A stretch of DNA of 64,000 nucleotides from Persicaria tinctoria (Eukaryota > Streptophyta > Magnoliopsida > Caryophyllales > Polygonaceae), in NCBI GenBank assembly GCA_037127255.1, contig JBANSL010000004.1:3038001-3102000 (forward strand), written 5' to 3'. This document shows, piece by piece, positions 44,678 through 56,395 of this stretch (position 1 is the stretch's first letter; each line of letters begins with the position of its first letter). Under the pieces are notes generated by a model. That model saw nothing but the letters and a program-made list of their open reading frames with translations. It ran no database searches and was not told where the DNA came from. A program made the translations under genes and the position numbers.

Positions 44678-47600
44678 ATGGCGGAAGGTACAAGATCGAA
44701 GAAAATGGAGCTGCAATTTCAAGAATTCCGTGATGACACAAAGGCGTACATGGTGTCACATCGGAATCTTTGGCAAATTTGCAAAGGATACAGGAAGAAC
44801 AAGCTAGGCAATTTGAGGAATTCAAGAGGTTGAACGACCAGAGGATGGAGCAACCGGCGGACTTCATTTGTCATCCTCCTCAATTTGGCGAACACCAGGA
44901 GAAGCATTCGGGGCCAGAAAGGGGAGGTAGTTCGCGAGTAGGTGCATCAGGACCAAGAAATGGTCAACGAAGTGCATCTTTGATGGGAAATGGTCCGAAT
45001 GATCAAGAAATTCCTGGATCTATGCGGCATCAAAGTTTTAATGGTGGCCTTGATCATTCAGGAATCAATGGGACGGATATCCGTTTCAATCGACTTTCTA
45101 AGCTCGATTTCCCGGGATTTGATGGAAAGAAACCGCGGAATTGGATTCGAAAATGCAAAAAATATTTTGCCATTTTCCAGATTCCATTGAGGCAACAAGT
45201 GGAAATTGCTGCGATGTATCTCATGGATAAAGCAGATACGTGGTTGCAAGGGTATATGATGCAGAATCCGAGTGTGAGTTGGAATGAGTTCTGTGATGCA
45301 ATTTGTATGAGGTTTGAGGATCGCCGGTAAGCAGAGATAGTCGGCGAATTCAACAAATTAGAGCATCAAGAGGATCTGGAGGAATATAATGAGAAATTCG
45401 AAGAATTAAGAGCGGGGATGCATGCTCTCCTTCAATCCGCAACTCACATAATCATATTTCGTGTCAAGTTACATTAGTGGACTCAAGAATGAGATTCATT
45501 CCTTGGTGAAATTGGGACGACCGACTTCAATGGCAGAAGTTCTTGATCAAGCTCGTCTTCACTACAAAGTTGTTCAAGCTTTAATTCGTGTTTCAAGAAC
45601 GCCATGGAGAAATTCGAATGGGGGATCTCAGTTCAGTCGGAGCAGGAGTGCATCATGGTCACGGAATTCAAATTCTAAAGGGGATGCCAAGATTCCTTTG
45701 AGCAACGCCAGTGGCACAGGTGACACCAGCAAGGGACCAACACCTGCCGCATCAGAGTTGAGCACATGGCGATCTAGTGAGGCAAAGAAGGGCCTGTGTT
45801 ACAGGTGCGAAGAGAAATTTTTTCATGGTCATAAGTACAAGACTCAATCACTGTTCAGACTGATTGCACAAGAGGTGCAAGATCGAGAACCTGTGACAGA
45901 CGAATTGGGGCAAGATTGGAGCCAAGATGATGAGCAAGAAGATGAAGTGTATTCTCATGCTCTTACTAGTGATGAATCTGGCAACACAATTCGAGTTAAA
46001 GGATCAGTAAAAGGAAAAAAGGTGACAATCCTCATTAACAGTGGTGCCACACACAGTTTTCTGGATTCAAGAGTTGCAAAGGAAGCTAGATTTGAAGCTT
46101 GCAAAGCTGGAATCATGCAAGTCAACATCATTAGTGGCACTATGTTCAGTAACAAGGTGTGCAAAACATTTGTGTGGGAAATGCAAGGCAGTAGTTACGA
46201 GCATGACATTAGATTATTGAAAATGGAAGGGTGTGACATGATTTTGGGTACAAATTGGTTAGCTGGATACAATCCTGTGTTGTTTGATTTCATAGAGGTC
46301 TAGATTTCCTTTATGAAATTGGGCAAGAAAGTGGTGATTAAGGATTTCAAAGAGGATTTTTGGGACTCACTGGCTATTACAGGAGATTTATTAGAGGTTA
46401 TAGGTGTATTGCCAAACCATTGACAGACATGCTCAAGAAAGGTACGTAACTTTGCTTGATCAATAGATGCTTAGCAGGCTTTCATCGGATTGAAGGCGAT
46501 TTTAAGTTTTCCACCTGTTTTAGCCATGCCTGATTTCTCTTCTCCATTTGTGGTAGAAATTGATGCATGTGACTCTGGGGTGGGAGCTGTGCTTATACAG
46601 AAGGGAAAAGGAGCTCTTGGCAATTCTGCTTGCAGTAGACAAATGGAGACATTATTTGGAAGGACATAGGTTTATCATCAAAACTGATCATCAACCATTG
46701 AAGCACATGCTTGATCAGAGATTGTCAACACAAGTACAACGAAAAGCTGTGAGAAAATTCTTGGGGTTGGATTATGAAATTGCTCATAAAAAAGGAGTGG
46801 AGAATAAAGCTACATATTCTCTTTCAAGAATTTTTTAATCTAGTTCTTCTACTGCTTTGATTGTGGTACAACCTACTTGGCTTACAAAGATATTGGAGAG
46901 TTATGTGAATGACAAGGGAGCACAGGAAGCCATTATTCAAGCCTTGTCTAGTGATCCAGGCCTTTTTACTATCTTAAAAGGGTTGGTGAGATACAAAGGA
47001 AGAATGCTCATTGGCACTGCATCTGACTTGAGAAGGAAATCGTCGACAGCTCTACATGAAGAACCTGTGGGAGGGCATTCTGGGATTCATGCTACTTATT
47101 ACAAACTAAAGAGTTTGATCTACTGGCAAAGATTGAAAGGAGATGTTACTTCTTTTGTCAAAACCTGTGATATGTGTCAGAGAAACAAGACTGAATCTGT
47201 GCATTCTCCAGGTTTGTTGCAGCCCTTACCAATATCTGAGAAACCTTGGAGCCACATCAGTATGGACTTTGTGGAAGGTTTACCTCATTCTCAGGGCAAA
47301 GACACTATCCTGGTAGTGGTGGACAGACTTATTAAGTATGCACATTTCATTGCTCCATGTCATCCTTTCACGATAGCTAAGGTGGCTTCCTTGTTCATGG
47401 AACATGTTTATAACCTCCATGGCACACCTACTAGCATTGTCTCTGATCGTGATAAGGTTTTTGTCAGTCAATTGTGGCAGCATTTGTTCAAGGCCATACA
47501 CACTCGTTTAGACATGAGCACTACTTATCACCCTTAGTCTGAAGGGAAGATAGAACGTGTAAATCGTTGCCTTGAGACGTATTTGATGTGCATGACTTTG

Positions 47601-48314
47601 AGCAATCCGAAGAAGTGGTGTCAGTGGTTGTTTCTAGCAGAATGGTGGTACAACACCACTTCCCATTCAGCTATCAAAATGACTCCTTTTGAAGCACTGT
47701 ATGGGTTTCCTCCGAGCCAACCGGGCCTTCCTACCTTGTATGCATCCGGGTCACCAGTTGATGATTGATTAGTTGCACACCAGCAGGTGGTGAAGCAATT
47801 GAAAGATCATCTTCAACAAGCCCAAGCTCGCATGAAGAATTTTGCTGATACTCGCAGAACTAATAGATCATTCAATATTGGAGATTGGGTGTTCGTCAAA
47901 TTGCAACCTTACAAATAGGCGTCTGCTGCAATTCGGAGAAATGTCAAGCTCAGCTCCAAGTTCTATGGTCCTTACTAGATTTTGGCCAAAATTGGTCCAG
48001 TTGCATACAAATTGCAATTGCCAGAGGATTCCAAGATCCATCATGTTTTCCATGTGTCACAATTGAAATTGAAGTAAGACGATTTAAGCAATTGTTGTGA
48101 TATGTTGCCTGTAACTGATAATGATGGCCAGATACTGAATGAACCTGAGCAAATCCTTAACACTCGTATGCACAAGCTACAGAATGGCTTATTAAGTGGA
48201 AGAATTTGTCTCCATCAGAGGCGACTTGGGAGGCTGCTGCTCACATCCTCAACTAATTCCCACTGTTTCAAATTGGTCCTTAGCTCAACTTGTAGCCCTT
48301 GTGGCAAGGTTTAG
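44678..48314 (+). pseudogene. Broken gypsy gag-pol
   Basis: Gag begins at ATG 44678 (MAEGTRSKK), shifts frame near 44765, and carries the retrotransposon-gag core (FPGFDGKKPRNW) to a stop at 45328-45330. A further shift leads to the frame at 45461-46303. Its zinc knuckle starts CYRCEEKFFHGH but has Tyr in place of the last Cys. The protease active site reads LINSGATHSF, so the catalytic Asp codon is now Asn (AAC, 46037-46039). After 46303 the reverse transcriptase fingers and palm are missing and sequence resumes in the thumb region (GLTGYYRRF). RNase H has a deletion (near 46600) before KELLAILLAVDKW. Integrase keeps the zinc motif (CDMCQRNK), SMDFVEGLP and SIVSDRD, and has TAG at 47535-47537. 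A chromodomain-like end (about 48185-48240) is out of frame. The element is not functional. Confidence 0.9.
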
Positions 48315-48377
48315 TAGCGAGACACTATTATGTAGTCATCTTAAGCCTTGAGACAAGGTTTAATACGGGTGAGGCAC

Positions 48378-48569
48378 TGTTATGGCCGAATTGTAGTCTA
48401 TAAATTGACTTGTAAGTGCCTTAATGATGGGTATGACTAAAAAAATAAAATCATATCTTCCCTCTTAAACCTCTCTCTTCACCTCACCCTATTCTACACT
48501 TCTCACCTCCCTCTCTTTCTCGTTATAGCAACAACAACAGAAAATATGTTAAGCCTTTGGGCCATAACA
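48378..48569 (+). repeat. 3' LTR of the gypsy element
   Basis: 192 bp with the same inverted termini as the 5' LTR. It is preceded by GGGTGAGGCAC, a weak purine-rich tract. Confidence 0.92.
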
Positions 48570-48579
48570 CTGTACTGCC

Positions 48580-48960
48580 ATAGGGCTGTTATTCGAGCCG
48601 AACAAGCCGAGTATTGCTTGTTTATATTCAATTCATTTAGAATATGAACGAGCTCGAGCCGAGCCTAAATTTTGACTCGAGCTTAAAAATATGCTCATAT
48701 TCAGCTCGTTTAGGAAATGAGCGAGTTTGAGCCGAGGTTTTTTCGAGCTTTAGGCAATTCTACTTGCTCATTATACAGTAACTTAAAGAAAATTTTAGAA
48801 ATTCCTTAGAATTCGAGCTATTCGAGTTTAATTCAAACGAGTCGAGCTTTAGACCGAGTTTAAAAATGTGCTTATACTCGACTCGTTTAGAAAATAAACG
48901 AGTTCGAGTCAAGTTTTTATCGAGTGAGTATGAGTCGAATTCGACCTACATAACACCCAT
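48580..48960. mobile_element. hAT-like MITE filled with CGAGC/CTCGG motifs
   Basis: The left end is TAGGGCTGTTATTCGAGCCG, the same family as the element at 22421. The right end on the opposite strand is TATGGGTGTTATGTAGGTCG. The gypsy element inserted only a few bases outside its left end, so its target duplication can no longer be read cleanly. Confidence 0.75.
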
Positions 48961-49475
48961 AACTATACAATATACATACCCGCGGTGAAGCCACAAACTA
49001 GTTAATTAATCAAGCTAATTAGTCAATTTGCGGTGGGCAATTTCTAGGGCTTTTAATTATTCGAGTTGAATAACCGAGTATTGATTGCTCGTGTTAACTG
49101 TTGAGGCGATATTGTGTCTACCTGTCTTCTGTGAAATTAGTTGAATTATTGACAAGATCACATACAAGTTGTATGATACAACATTCAATTGATCCAATCA
49201 GCTTTCTCCTTTGGAGGCTTCATAGTGGTCTAGCGGAGATCCACCTCATTCAAACCTTTTTTTATTTATTAGGTAATCGGACAAATCTGACGCCTCGAGA
49301 TCGATAAAATCAGCAGAAACAAACCGTAAAAGATACAACGAAATATAAAAAACGGCGCAATATAAAAAGCGGTCCATGTGTACACCGCCTCAACCACAGA
49401 CAGACCCAACACCATACACCAGAGCCCCAACTCATATTAGCTAGGACCTCATTCAAATCTTTTGTTTTATCAATG
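48961..49475. other. Intergenic with a retroposon-like island
   Basis: After T-rich sequence near 49255, the island 49265-49440 has CCTCGAGATCGATAAAATC and moderately high GC. It resembles the start of 39890-40000. No coding is recognised. Confidence 0.3.
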
Positions 49476-49700
49476 CTCCATCCGTTCCTTTTTATTTGAC
49501 ATTTTCAAGTCATATATACACGTTTTTTTATAAAGATAAAAATATATATATAAATATCATTTTTATTCATTTTTTAATAACATTATAATTATTACTATTA
49601 AGTATGAAATTATTTTTAAAATATTAAAAAATAGATATTTATATACTCCATAATTTTTATCACCTTAAAAAATGTGCATAGATAGTAAAAAGTTACGGAG
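49476..49700. mobile_element. Degraded Stowaway-like MITE
   Basis: The left end is CTCCATCCGTTCC and the right end ACGGAG is followed by TA. The inner arms pair over TTTTACTATC and related AT-rich segments. The left target dinucleotide is TG rather than TA. Confidence 0.5.
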
Positions 49701-49725
49701 TATTTGATAAGGAACAGGGTAAATA

Positions 49726-49950
49726 CTCCCCCCGATCCAAAATACATGTCGTTTGACTTTTCAGCACATATTTTAAGAAGCTAAAAGCTATATAAAATAT
49801 CAACTTTTTTTAATTATTTTTTTACAACTTAATATTTGTTGATAATTAGTGTTAAATTGTAAAAAAAAAGTTAATATATTATATATATTTTTAGCTCCTT
49901 AAAATACGTGTTGAAAAGTAAAAAAAAACATATACTTTGGATCAGATGGA
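49726..49950. mobile_element. Stowaway-like MITE
   Basis: The left end CTCCCCCCGATCCAAAATAC is preceded by TA, and the right end on the opposite strand includes ATCTGATCCAAAGTA. Inner arms match over TTTTAAG(A)AGCTAAAA. The right edge is approximate. Confidence 0.65.
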
Positions 49951-50400
49951 ATAATAAATAAATAAATGATTCATGAACATTTGCCCTTTTAGTGTAGCTT
50001 AGGCTTAGGGGGTCATGGCTCATTGTCAAGGGTGAAAAGAAAGAACAAACAATAGAAAACCTGGGTCCAAATCCTCTGTCCTCGTTCTTTTCCTAGCCTA
50101 TCTCCCTCTTCTTACTCATAAAATTCTTCATTATTTTTTAGTTTTTTATTTTATTTTATTTTATATTTTATTTTATTTTAATTTTAATTAAGAGTTTGTG
50201 AGCGAGAACATAAGAGGGGACAAATAATTATCTTCCCTTAATTGGGTCAAATGTTTTTGGTATTTATATTTTTTTTTATATTTTTAAATTATATTAAATA
50301 ATTAAATAAAAAAATCTGGAATTAAAATGCTCACACATACCCTAATTCCACAAAATCTGGAATTATTTTTAAATTATATTAAATAATTAAATAAAAAAAA
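49951..50400. other. Intergenic, AT-rich with TTTTA repeats
   Basis: A duplicated segment of about 35 bp (TTTTAAATTATATTAAATAA near 50285 and 50370) is present. No gene is seen. Confidence 0.35.
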
Positions 50401-51310
50401 TATGGAATTAAAACGGGTATACTTCCCGGCCGGTCGCGACCCACATCACCAACTACTCCACCATCACCTGCACAACCCACAAAACATACCCTAACCCATA
50501 ATTCCTCCAAAAAAAAAAACCCAAAACCCATCCCGTTTGGATCTCCGTTCACCACCCCTGCTCAAGCCGCCGTTGCCGCCGCTTCCAGCGGTTCTCCACT
50601 CCGATGGTCTGTGCAGCAATCTCAAAAGCACCTATCTCTCTCCTCGTCGACCCTCCTCGACTCCCTGGCCGCCTGCCCTCCCCATTCTCCGGCGACTTTC
50701 TTCCCTCCCCCTCCTCCATCAACACCCCTCCTTCCTCTCTGTTTTACATCCTCTGATTGAGCCACAAATCGACAAAAAAAAAAAAAAAAAAAAACCAATT
50801 TTCCAATCCCAAATAAAACTTTTCATCCAATCTCAAAATCAACCTCTGTCTGTACGACTACCACTTACAAATCCTCATACAACTTTTAACTTTTTTCTAT
50901 AAAAACAACCCATAATTTCTTTATCAAATACTCCGTATTGTTTACAACTAATTTTTTTGTTTGTCAGTATTTGTTCAAATGGCAGCCACAACTTGGTGAT
51001 GGACTTTCCGTGATTGGAGCCTTCCTCGTCATCACCAAATCCGGAATCAAAATCGCAACCATCATTGCTTTCTAACCCAACCTTGTCAAACTCAACGCAT
51101 GCAACCATCTAACCGATCAGTCTCGATCTCAAGAAGAAGGCTAAGTTTTAGATGTTTTAATTTTATCTTTATCTGTAACTGTAATAGTAGATTTAGGCTA
51201 CTGTTTTTCTCTTTTTAATTTGTCCGGTGACCCTCTTTGTAGGGTCGTTCAAGCCATCTGTTGATGGCTTTAAGACCGCTCTACCGATCTAATTCTCGCC
51301 TACCGTAAAA
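50401..51310 (+). other. Retroposon-like unit ending in a poly(A) tail
   Basis: A GC-rich pyrimidine-rich head (50430-50760) contains a 121-codon frame (50537-50902) that is Pro/Leu/Ser-rich and matches no family I know. After an AT-rich middle comes the tail 51215-51310, which shares the GACC-CCATC-AAGACCG order with 32540-32646 and ends in A9. The whole may be a non-autonomous LINE derivative. A host exon is less likely. Confidence 0.35.
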
Positions 51311-51713
51311 AAAAAGATTTGTTTTCTTGATATAGCAAACCTTATGAATGCAAAGTTCGTACACGTCTCCGTAAAAAAAATGTTAATTTTACGTGAAGAC
51401 ATAAACTTGAATTACATTAATTTAAAAAATTACTATTTCAACCTAACGTAATTACGTTGAATTCTTGCACTGATTTGTTAAAGATCGATCACACTATGTA
51501 CTAAAATTCAACATATAGATGTATGCATAATTAATTAATTAATTAATTACCTTCATATTCATCAACCGTGGAAACTATTCATAGAAAATTGTTTAACATT
51601 TTCGGCGCCCACACCAAAAGTGTGGCATAAATATTAACTTTAGCAAATATTACTACTTAATATATTTTATAGATGGTTGTGAACTTAAAACTAATACGGT
51701 GTCCGTCCATAAT

Positions 51714-51926
51714 TAAAAGAATCTCGATCCAATGATCAAGGTTCCTATACGGCATCCATGGAAGGGGAATTGAAGCTTTGTGTGTGGGAGAGAGGTTAGA
51801 ACGTAACCAACTTTTCTTGATTCAGTTGTGTTCCAATTACATTGTGGTTACATGTATATATTTATAATGTGTCCTGCATACACAATGACTGAAATACCCC
51901 TAACCACAATGGCTACACTCTCTATA
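51714..51926 (-). repeat. 3' LTR of the minus-strand copia element
   Basis: 213 bp. On the element strand it starts TATAGAGAGTG and ends GATTCTTTTA. A TATAAA box lies at 51861-51866. Confidence 0.95.
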
Positions 51927-51936
51927 TCCCCTCCTC
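51927..51936 (-). other. Polypurine tract of the minus-strand copia element
   Basis: GAGGAGGGGA directly abuts the 3' LTR on the element strand, the expected plus-strand primer site. Confidence 0.85.
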
Positions 51937-54900
51937 AAACTGAGCTACATGATGAAATCAAGCCTAGTTTGGAAGACAGTAAAGAGTGTTGCTCAACACC
52001 AAGTGGTTTGGTGAGGACATCAGCCATTTGCAAGCCAGTCCGAATGTAAGAAGGGAGCAGAACTCCTTCCTGAAGGCGCTCACTGACGTAATGGCAGTCA
52101 AGGCGAAGGTGCTTGGTCCTTTCGTGGAAGACCGGGTTCTCTGCAATGTGGATTGCTGCCTGGTTGTCACAATGCAGAGCTATTGGCTTGGGAATGATAC
52201 AGTGAAGGTCTTCGAGGATGGAATCCAACCAAACTAGTTCACCTGCTGTTTTGGAGAGGCTCCTATACTCAGCCTCGGCCGAAGACTTTGAGACAGTACT
52301 TTGCTTCTTAGTCTTCCAGGATATCAACGCTTTGCCCAGAAAAACACAAAAACCAGTGAGAGATCGGCCTGTATAAAGGCAGTTACCCCAATCCGACTCA
52401 CAGAAGGCATCTAGCAGCAAGGCATTTTTTGTTGGATACATGAGACCCAAGTTGAAAGTACCCTTGAGGTATCGGACAACATGAAGAGCTGCTTGCCAAT
52501 TGGGAAGCCTAGGATTACTCATGAACTAGCTGAGGTGTTGTACTGCGTATGAAATGCTTGGGCGAGTCATGTTTAAGTACAGCAATCGGCCAATCAATCG
52601 ACGATATTTCTCAGGATCATCAAGGAAGGGCCCTTCATTGATTGTCAATTTGAGACCTCGAGGGAGAGGAAATGGAGATGGCTTGCAATCTTCCATCAAT
52701 GTGTCTTGTAAGATGTCAAGAACATATTTGCGTTGATTGAGCAAAGTTCCATGATCTGTGCGAGACACTTCCAAACCCAAGAAGTATCTTACTTCACCAA
52801 GGTCCTTTATGGTGAATTGAGTATGAAGACCTGCCTTCAAGGACTCAATCTCTGATTGACTGTCTTCTGTGATGAGTAGGTCGTCAACATACACAAGAAC
52901 TACAACCATGCCTTCGGGAACAGCCTTAGTGAACAATGAGAAATCATAGCTTGATTTAGCAAACCCTCTGCTCAGCAAGAACTTTGTAAGTTCAATGTTC
53001 CATTGTCGGGAGGCTTGCTTGAGCCCATACAAAGAGCGCCTTAGTTGACACACCTGACCTGGAGCTGCTTTGGTGAAGCCATCAGGAACTCTCATAAACA
53101 CTTCCTCATCAATGAAGCCATGGAGAAAAGCGTTGTTGATGTCAAGCTGGTGAATTCTCCACTTCTTGACAGTTGCAAGAGCAATGAGAGTTCTGACAGT
53201 TGTAAACTTCGCAACTGGAGAAAATGTGTGCTTAAAATCCTTCCCTTTGATTTGATTGAATCCCTTGGAAATAAGTCGAGCTTTGAATCTCTCCACTGTG
53301 CCATCAGCTCTGAATTTTATTTTGTAGACCCACTTACATCCAATTGCAGTTTTGCCTGGAGGAAGCTGAGTAAGGGTCCATATCTCATTTTCTTCAAGAG
53401 CATGGATTTCCTTTTGCATTGCCTCAACCTATTTTGGGTCATCCTTAGCTTGCTTGTATGTCATAGGCTCCTGAAGAGACAGAACTTGGCATAAGGAGGC
53501 AACATAGTCTTCTGGGTAGAAGCTGGGATCATCAAGACTCACCACCATGAAGGAATCAGATAGGGATTTTGTGGATGGGCAGATGAAGTCATGGAGATGT
53601 TTAGGTGGGTTAATTTGTCTTGTGGTGCGTCTGAGAGGAGGAGTGGGTAAAATAGGTGGATGTGGGGAGGGTGTGGGATTCTGAATGGGGAATTCTGACA
53701 CAGAAGTGGATGGGGAGAACTGGTGTGTTGATTCATTAGAGGAAATGGCATTATGAAAAGGCTGAACTGAGTTTGTAGGTGTAGCAGAGGCAGAGTTTGG
53801 GACAAATATGGGTGGGTTAGGTTCAGGGGTGTGAGCTAGATTAACCAAGGGTAAAGAGTTTGGATGAGGGGTAGGTATGACTGGCTCAACAGAAGGCTTG
53901 GCAAAGGGAAATATGGTCTCAAAAAAAACTACATCCCTACTGACAATGGTTTTTCTGGTGGCTAAGTCAAAAAAGTTTATAGGCTTTTTGACCCCTTGGA
54001 TATCCTGTGAACACACATCTCCTAGCTTTAGGAGCAAGTTTGTCTTTGTGTGGTCCCTTTATCAAAGCAAAACAAAGGCAACCCATCACTTTCAACCTGC
54101 TGTAATCTGGACATTTACCATATAGTTTCTCATATGGAGTGGACCACTGGAGAACATGTGATGGCATGAGGTTGATGAGGTGAGCAGCAGCCAGTACACA
54201 GTCACCCCAAAACCCAATTGGCAAATTAGCATGCAGTCTTAGAGCCCTAGCTGTCTCCAGTAGATGTCTATGCTTACGTTCCACCCGGCCATTTTGTTGG
54301 GGAACATAAGGAGTGGATAACTGGTGAGTGATGCCTTTCTTTGTGAAGAAACTGTTACAACCAAGGAATTCTATACCATGGTCACTTCTAATAGTCTTTA
54401 CCTTTGCATCAAACTGATTCTCAACCAGTAAAATGAAGTCACAAACAACACAGCTAACTTGCAATTTGTTTGGGAGCAGATAAATCCATACTCCTCTACT
54501 GTAATCATCAACCAAAGTTACAAAGTACTTGGCCCCATTGTGACTTGGAACCTTGTAAGGGCCCTATAAGTCAACATGGATCAATTCAAACTTTGCCAAA
54601 GCAACAGAAGTACTAATATCAAAAGGAATAGAGTGATGTTTGGCCAACACACAGGCCTCACATATCAGATCATCATGACCCTTCACCTGATGACCACTAA
54701 CATGCTTTAGTCTAGAAAAGGCAATATGTCCTAGGCGATCATGTAACAGCTGATCAGTACAGACTTTATTACATTGTGATTTATTCTGAATAGAGACTGC
54801 ATTACTGCTACAGCTCTCATGGCCTTCAAGAAGTTGCAAACGAGCTTTGTACAATTGTCCTGGAATCCTTTCAGCTTTGAACAGACATTGATTAGCCTCA

Positions 54901-56335
54901 GGGCCCTGAAACAGACATGTGGATTTCTTAAAGATCACCTCAATTCCGGTGTGATCAATGAGTTTGCCAACTGATAATAAGTTTGCCTTAAATTCAGGCA
55001 CATAGAAGACCTCCTGTAATCTCAATCCTGAAGCAAACTCAATATCCCCTACTTCTTGAACCCTTTTAATAGTGCCATCAGGTAAGCAAACACTAATAGG
55101 TCTACTTAATTTCCGTCTAGACCTTAGAAACTTTGCATTGAAAGTCATGTGATCCGAAGCACCTGAGTCTATGATCCAAAGTAAATCATAATCTTTGCAA
55201 CTTCTAAAAGAATTCATAGCAGAGAGAATACCTGCACTGTTAGTTGAGGCTAACTGTACAGTTGATTTTCCCTTCATTGCTCTCAAGACCTCCTGATATA
55301 TGGCACTTGCCATAGCTGTGTCAATGACTGGTTCTCCTCCAGTGAAGCACTCATTATCAAGTGGACTTTCAAACATTCCAGACACAGCAGCAGCGGATTT
55401 CATGGCTTTCTTCCCTTTGGGATCCTTGACCCACTCAGGATACCCGATGATTTTGAAGCAGCCATCAATGGTGTGTCCCTGCATCCCGCAATGAGTGCAC
55501 AGCTTATCAGATTTATCAGTCTTTTCTTTCTTGTTTCCCTTCTTCACACCTGCAGACTTATTCACTGAGAAGACATTGTTGTCTTGCGAAGAACATGTGC
55601 TCGCGCCTTCACCTCCTGCAGTTTCAATTTGATACACAAGGTAGTATGCCTTGTTGATTGTCGGAGTGGCATCCATTGCCAGAATCTGATTGCGGACGCT
55701 TTCATAATTGTCGTTCAGTCCCATAAGAAACTGAAGGAGCTTGTTGTAATTGTCAATCTCAGTGATCTTCTTGATCACATCACAAGTGCACCTTTTCAAG
55801 GCGCCACATGAACATTTTGGAACTCCTTCCAAGTTCAAGATCTCATCCCATAGTTTCTTCATTTTGTTGAAATATTCCGCAGAGACATGCTTCCTTGCGC
55901 AAGATTGCTAAGCGATTTCCTCAATTGATACAGTAGCGGACCATTTTTCTGTGCATACCTCTCAGCGAGATCATCCCATAGTTGTTGTGCTGATTCGGCG
56001 TACACGAGTCCTTCCGAGAGCTGTGGAGCTATGGAGTTGAGGATCTAGCATCGCACCATGTAATCGCACCTCTTCCATCTAGGTAAGTCCAGCACCGGCA
56101 CATCTTCCGGCTTCGAGCTTCCATCGATGAATGCGATTTTGTACTTGGCTCCCAACGCCATCTTCACCCCCCTGCTCCAGCTCAAGTAATTCGATCCGTT
56201 GAAGACATTCGCCACAAGCTGCGCGCCTGGATGATCTGAGTTTGATAATCCAAGCGGATCATTCATGTTGTTGATTCCCGAGCCTTGTCTGATTTCTCCA
56301 GGGATCTGTGTGCGCACTTCTGGTATCTCTTCCAT
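51935..56335 (-). pseudogene. copia gag-pol polyprotein with four stops and two frameshifts
   Basis: The frame opens at ATG 56335. Gag (ANVFNGSNYLSWSRG) meets TAG at 56045-56047 in a Trp position, and a one-base loss near 55879-55890 shifts the frame. The frame to 54564 has the CCHC knuckle (CTHCGMQGHTIDGC), protease (IIDSGASDH) and the pre-integrase zinc region, then TAG at 54564-54566. Integrase (VDDYSRGVW) continues to a six-base homopolymer (53969-53974) where the frame shifts. The linker ends in TAG at 53429-53431. Reverse transcriptase (CKWVYKIKF, YVDDLLIT) follows to TAG at 52526-52528. RNase H (ESDWGNC, SSAEAEYRSL) completes the protein at 51935. The residue after YVDDLLIT is Glu rather than the usual Gly. 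Domains are otherwise well preserved. Confidence 0.93.
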
Positions 56336-56383
56336 CGCTTCTTCCTCTACTGGATGCCGCCTGATTCGGATCTTCCTTCCTCA

Positions 56384-56395
56384 GCTCTGATACCA
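56384..56395 (-). other. Primer-binding site of the minus-strand copia element
   Basis: On the element strand TGGTATCAGAGC directly follows the 5' LTR, an exact initiator tRNA-Met complement. Confidence 0.92.

Larger units (their letters stand above)
44451..48569 (+). mobile_element. Ty3/gypsy LTR retrotransposon with large internal deletions
   Basis: The 4119-bp element is flanked by the 5-bp duplication CTGTA (44446-44450 and 48570-48574). Its LTRs are short (190 and 192 bp) with TG...CA ends. They differ by about a dozen substitutions and small indels, roughly 6 percent, so it is older than the two copia elements. The order gag, protease, RNase H, integrase and a chromodomain-like tail marks a gypsy element, probably a chromovirus-type. 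Most of the reverse transcriptase is gone. Confidence 0.93.

Noticed and set aside
50537..50902. A 121-codon Pro/Leu-rich plus-strand frame
   Set aside because: No family resemblance; includes an A-run translated as poly-Lys. Kept only as part of a retroposon-like unit.
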